A stretch of DNA of 7,031 nt from J061 sp003695725 [NCBI: Candidatus Schekmanbacteria bacterium]. GTDB lineage: Bacteria; Schekmanbacteria; GWA2-38-11. The stretch is from assembly GCA_003695725.1 (NCBI GenBank), contig RFHX01000131.1:1-7031 (forward strand), written 5' to 3'. The position numbers were made by a program, and so were the translations under genes. Shown here piece after piece: positions 5,734-7,031 of the stretch (its first letter is position 1; each line of letters starts with the position of its first letter). The notes beneath the pieces were generated by a model, which did not search any database, had not been told where the DNA came from, and was given only the letters and a program-made list of their open reading frames with translations.

Positions 5734-7031
5734 ATGAACCGCTTGTTAAGTGGAAACAATATATATATACCCCTGTTCTTTTTATTTGCAGCAATCGTAT
5801 CTCTTGTAATAGTTTTTCTTCCTGCCAATCAATCCCTTTTTATAGGCGCCGCCTTTTTTATTATTATTGTTTCTTTTATAAGCAATGAAATTGCTCTCTA
5901 CTTTGTAATTTTCTCAATGCTTCTTTCTCCGGAAATCACTATAACAACTCTTGGATCAGGGGATATTGAACTTGGCAGAACTGTAGTTATAAGATTCGAG
6001 GATATTTTGCTTCTACTTTTAGGTCTTTCATGGTTTACGAAAACAGCAATCTACAAGGAAATTGGCTTGATTGCCAAAACACCATTGAATAAGCCAATTT
6101 TTTACTACATTGGCGTTTGTGTCTTATCGACTATCTTTGGTATTTTTAGGAATGATGTTTCTGTAATGTCAGGCTTCTTTTATGTCCTTAAATATTTTGA
6201 ATATTATGTCATCTACTTCATAGTTGTAAACAATATCGATAATTTGAAAGATATAAAAAAGATACTTTATGCTGTATTTTCAACTTGTATAATCATTTGC
6301 ATATATGGGCTTTATCAAATTCCGGCAGGCAAGCGTGTTTCTGCTCCATTTGAAGGTGAAACAGGCGAACCAAATACACTTGGCGGCTATCTTCTGATAC
6401 TCTTCTTTATTTCTGCAGGAATTTTTCTTTTTTCAAAGAGGTGGAAAGAGAAGGGAATTACATTGTTTTTAATGGGGATTATTTTTCTTCCCTTTGTATA
6501 TACACTATCAAGAAGCTCATATCTTGCATTTATTCCTGCATCATGCATTATTCTCTATTATGTAAGAAAAAGAATTGCTGTTGTAGCAACAGCGCTTCTT
6601 ATAATTATACTTATGCCTTTTTTCCTGCCAAAACCTGCTTATGAAAGAGTTGAATATACATTTAAACAGCCTCCCCAAGCAAAACAGCTCAAAATAGCAG
6701 GGATGAGAATTGATACATCTACTTCTGAAAGAATAAATGCATGGCTTGAAAGTGGAAAGGATTTTATAAAACATCCTTTTTTTGGCTACGGAATTACCGG
6801 CTACAAGTTTCGTGATGCACAATATGTGAGAATACTTATGGAAACAGGAATCATTGGGCTAATTGCTTTCATCTATCTCTTATACAGTCTTTACAAAGAA
6901 TCGTTGAGGATTCTTCCCAAACTATCTCTATGTTGGTGTAAAGGGCTGATTATCGGCTATATTGCCGTAATTACTGCACTTGCCACACACAGTATAGGTG
7001 CAAATACTTTCATAATTATCAGAATAATGGA
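5734..7031 (+). CDS. O-antigen ligase/polymerase-like membrane protein (Wzy_C type), 3' end outside window
   Basis: The frame from the ATG at 5734 stays open for 432 codons to the window edge, so the C-terminus is missing. The start lies 17 bases after the kinase stop. An in-frame TAA at 5728-5730 excludes an earlier start, and no clear ribosome binding site is seen, which suggests translational coupling. The protein is very hydrophobic, with about 11-13 membrane segments. Landmarks of the O-antigen ligase/polymerase family include EPNTLGGYL (212-220), TLSRSSYLAF (257-266, R260), and a large loop about 299-365 with TSERINAW (330-337, R333) and KHPFFGYGITGY (346-357, H347), followed by METGIIGL (369-376) and a further membrane segment. 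Family members join or polymerise undecaprenyl-diphosphate-linked glycans at the periplasmic face, using conserved Arg and His residues in this loop. Adjacent Wzc and Wza genes favour a polymerase role for exopolysaccharide, but ligase and polymerase cannot be told apart from sequence alone. Confidence 0.88.
   Translation, partial: MNRLLSGNNIYIPLFFLFAAIVSLVIVFLPANQSLFIGAAFFIIIVSFISNEIALYFVIFSMLLSPEITITTLGSGDIELGRTVVIRFEDILLLLLGLSWFTKTAIYKEIGLIAKTPLNKPIFYYIGVCVLSTIFGIFRNDVSVMSGFFYVLKYFEYYVIYFIVVNNIDNLKDIKKILYAVFSTCIIICIYGLYQIPAGKRVSAPFEGETGEPNTLGGYLLILFFISAGIFLFSKRWKEKGITLFLMGIIFLPFVYTLSRSSYLAFIPASCIILYYVRKRIAVVATALLIIILMPFFLPKPAYERVEYTFKQPPQAKQLKIAGMRIDTSTSERINAWLESGKDFIKHPFFGYGITGYKFRDAQYVRILMETGIIGLIAFIYLLYSLYKESLRILPKLSLCWCKGLIIGYIAVITALATHSIGANTFIIIRIM

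Noticed and set aside
5759-5769. AT dinucleotide run (about five and a half units) near the start of the O-antigen ligase-like gene, a possible phase-variation tract
   Set aside because: Too short for a convincing contingency locus in AT-rich DNA, and it reads naturally as Asn-Ile-Tyr-Ile at the start of a membrane protein.
6541-6822. Minus-strand open frame of 93 codons, and a plus-strand frame at 6441-6644
   Set aside because: Both lie inside the long open frame from 5734, which encodes a recognisable O-antigen ligase-like membrane protein; their translations show no family features.
1-7031. CRISPR array, tRNA or rRNA genes, insertion sequences
   Set aside because: No regularly spaced direct repeats, cloverleaf-type sequence, transposase or terminal inverted repeats were seen; nearly all of the window is accounted for by protein-coding genes.

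Overview
The window looks like part of an exopolysaccharide or capsule secretion locus of a Gram-negative (two-membrane) bacterium. All five confident genes lie on the + strand. The DNA is AT-rich (my impression by eye is mid-30s % GC) and codon style is similar across all genes, so nothing suggests recent patchwork acquisition. A Wza-type outer-membrane export lipoprotein requires an outer membrane. The sequence does not fix the phylum; a deltaproteobacterium-like or candidate-phylum lineage is only a guess.

Layout: (1) Positions 1-107 are very AT-rich. They may carry the last codons of an upstream gene (frame open from 2 to a TAA at 113-115), but this is weak. (2) At 108-899 is a small ExeA-type AAA ATPase of the kind often found in exosortase/PEP-CTERM polysaccharide loci, starting at TTG. 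(3) Sixteen bases later, at 916-2109, is an HD-GYP domain protein with a long charged N-terminal extension and two departures from the HD-GYP signature. (4) A 69-base gap holds a good extended -10 promoter candidate. (5) At 2179-3273 is a Wza-like polysaccharide export lipoprotein. (6) At 3290-5716 is a fused Wzz chain-length/BY-kinase protein (Wzc type) with an unexpected third membrane helix near its C-terminus. (7) From 5734 to the right edge runs a multi-membrane O-antigen ligase/polymerase-like protein (Wzy_C type), open for 432 codons and cut by the window end.

Working model: the Wzy-like protein polymerises or ligates undecaprenyl-linked sugar units at the periplasmic face of the inner membrane. 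The Wzc-like co-polymerase sets chain length and gates export by autophosphorylation cycles, and the Wza-like lipoprotein forms the outer-membrane exit. The upstream ATPase and HD-GYP protein look like a regulatory pair, perhaps tying export to cyclic-di-GMP. The promoter candidate could let the structural genes be expressed apart from that pair. The individual families are familiar. The least ordinary points are the altered HD-GYP motif, the kinase's C-terminal membrane helix, and the ATPase/HD-GYP pairing.
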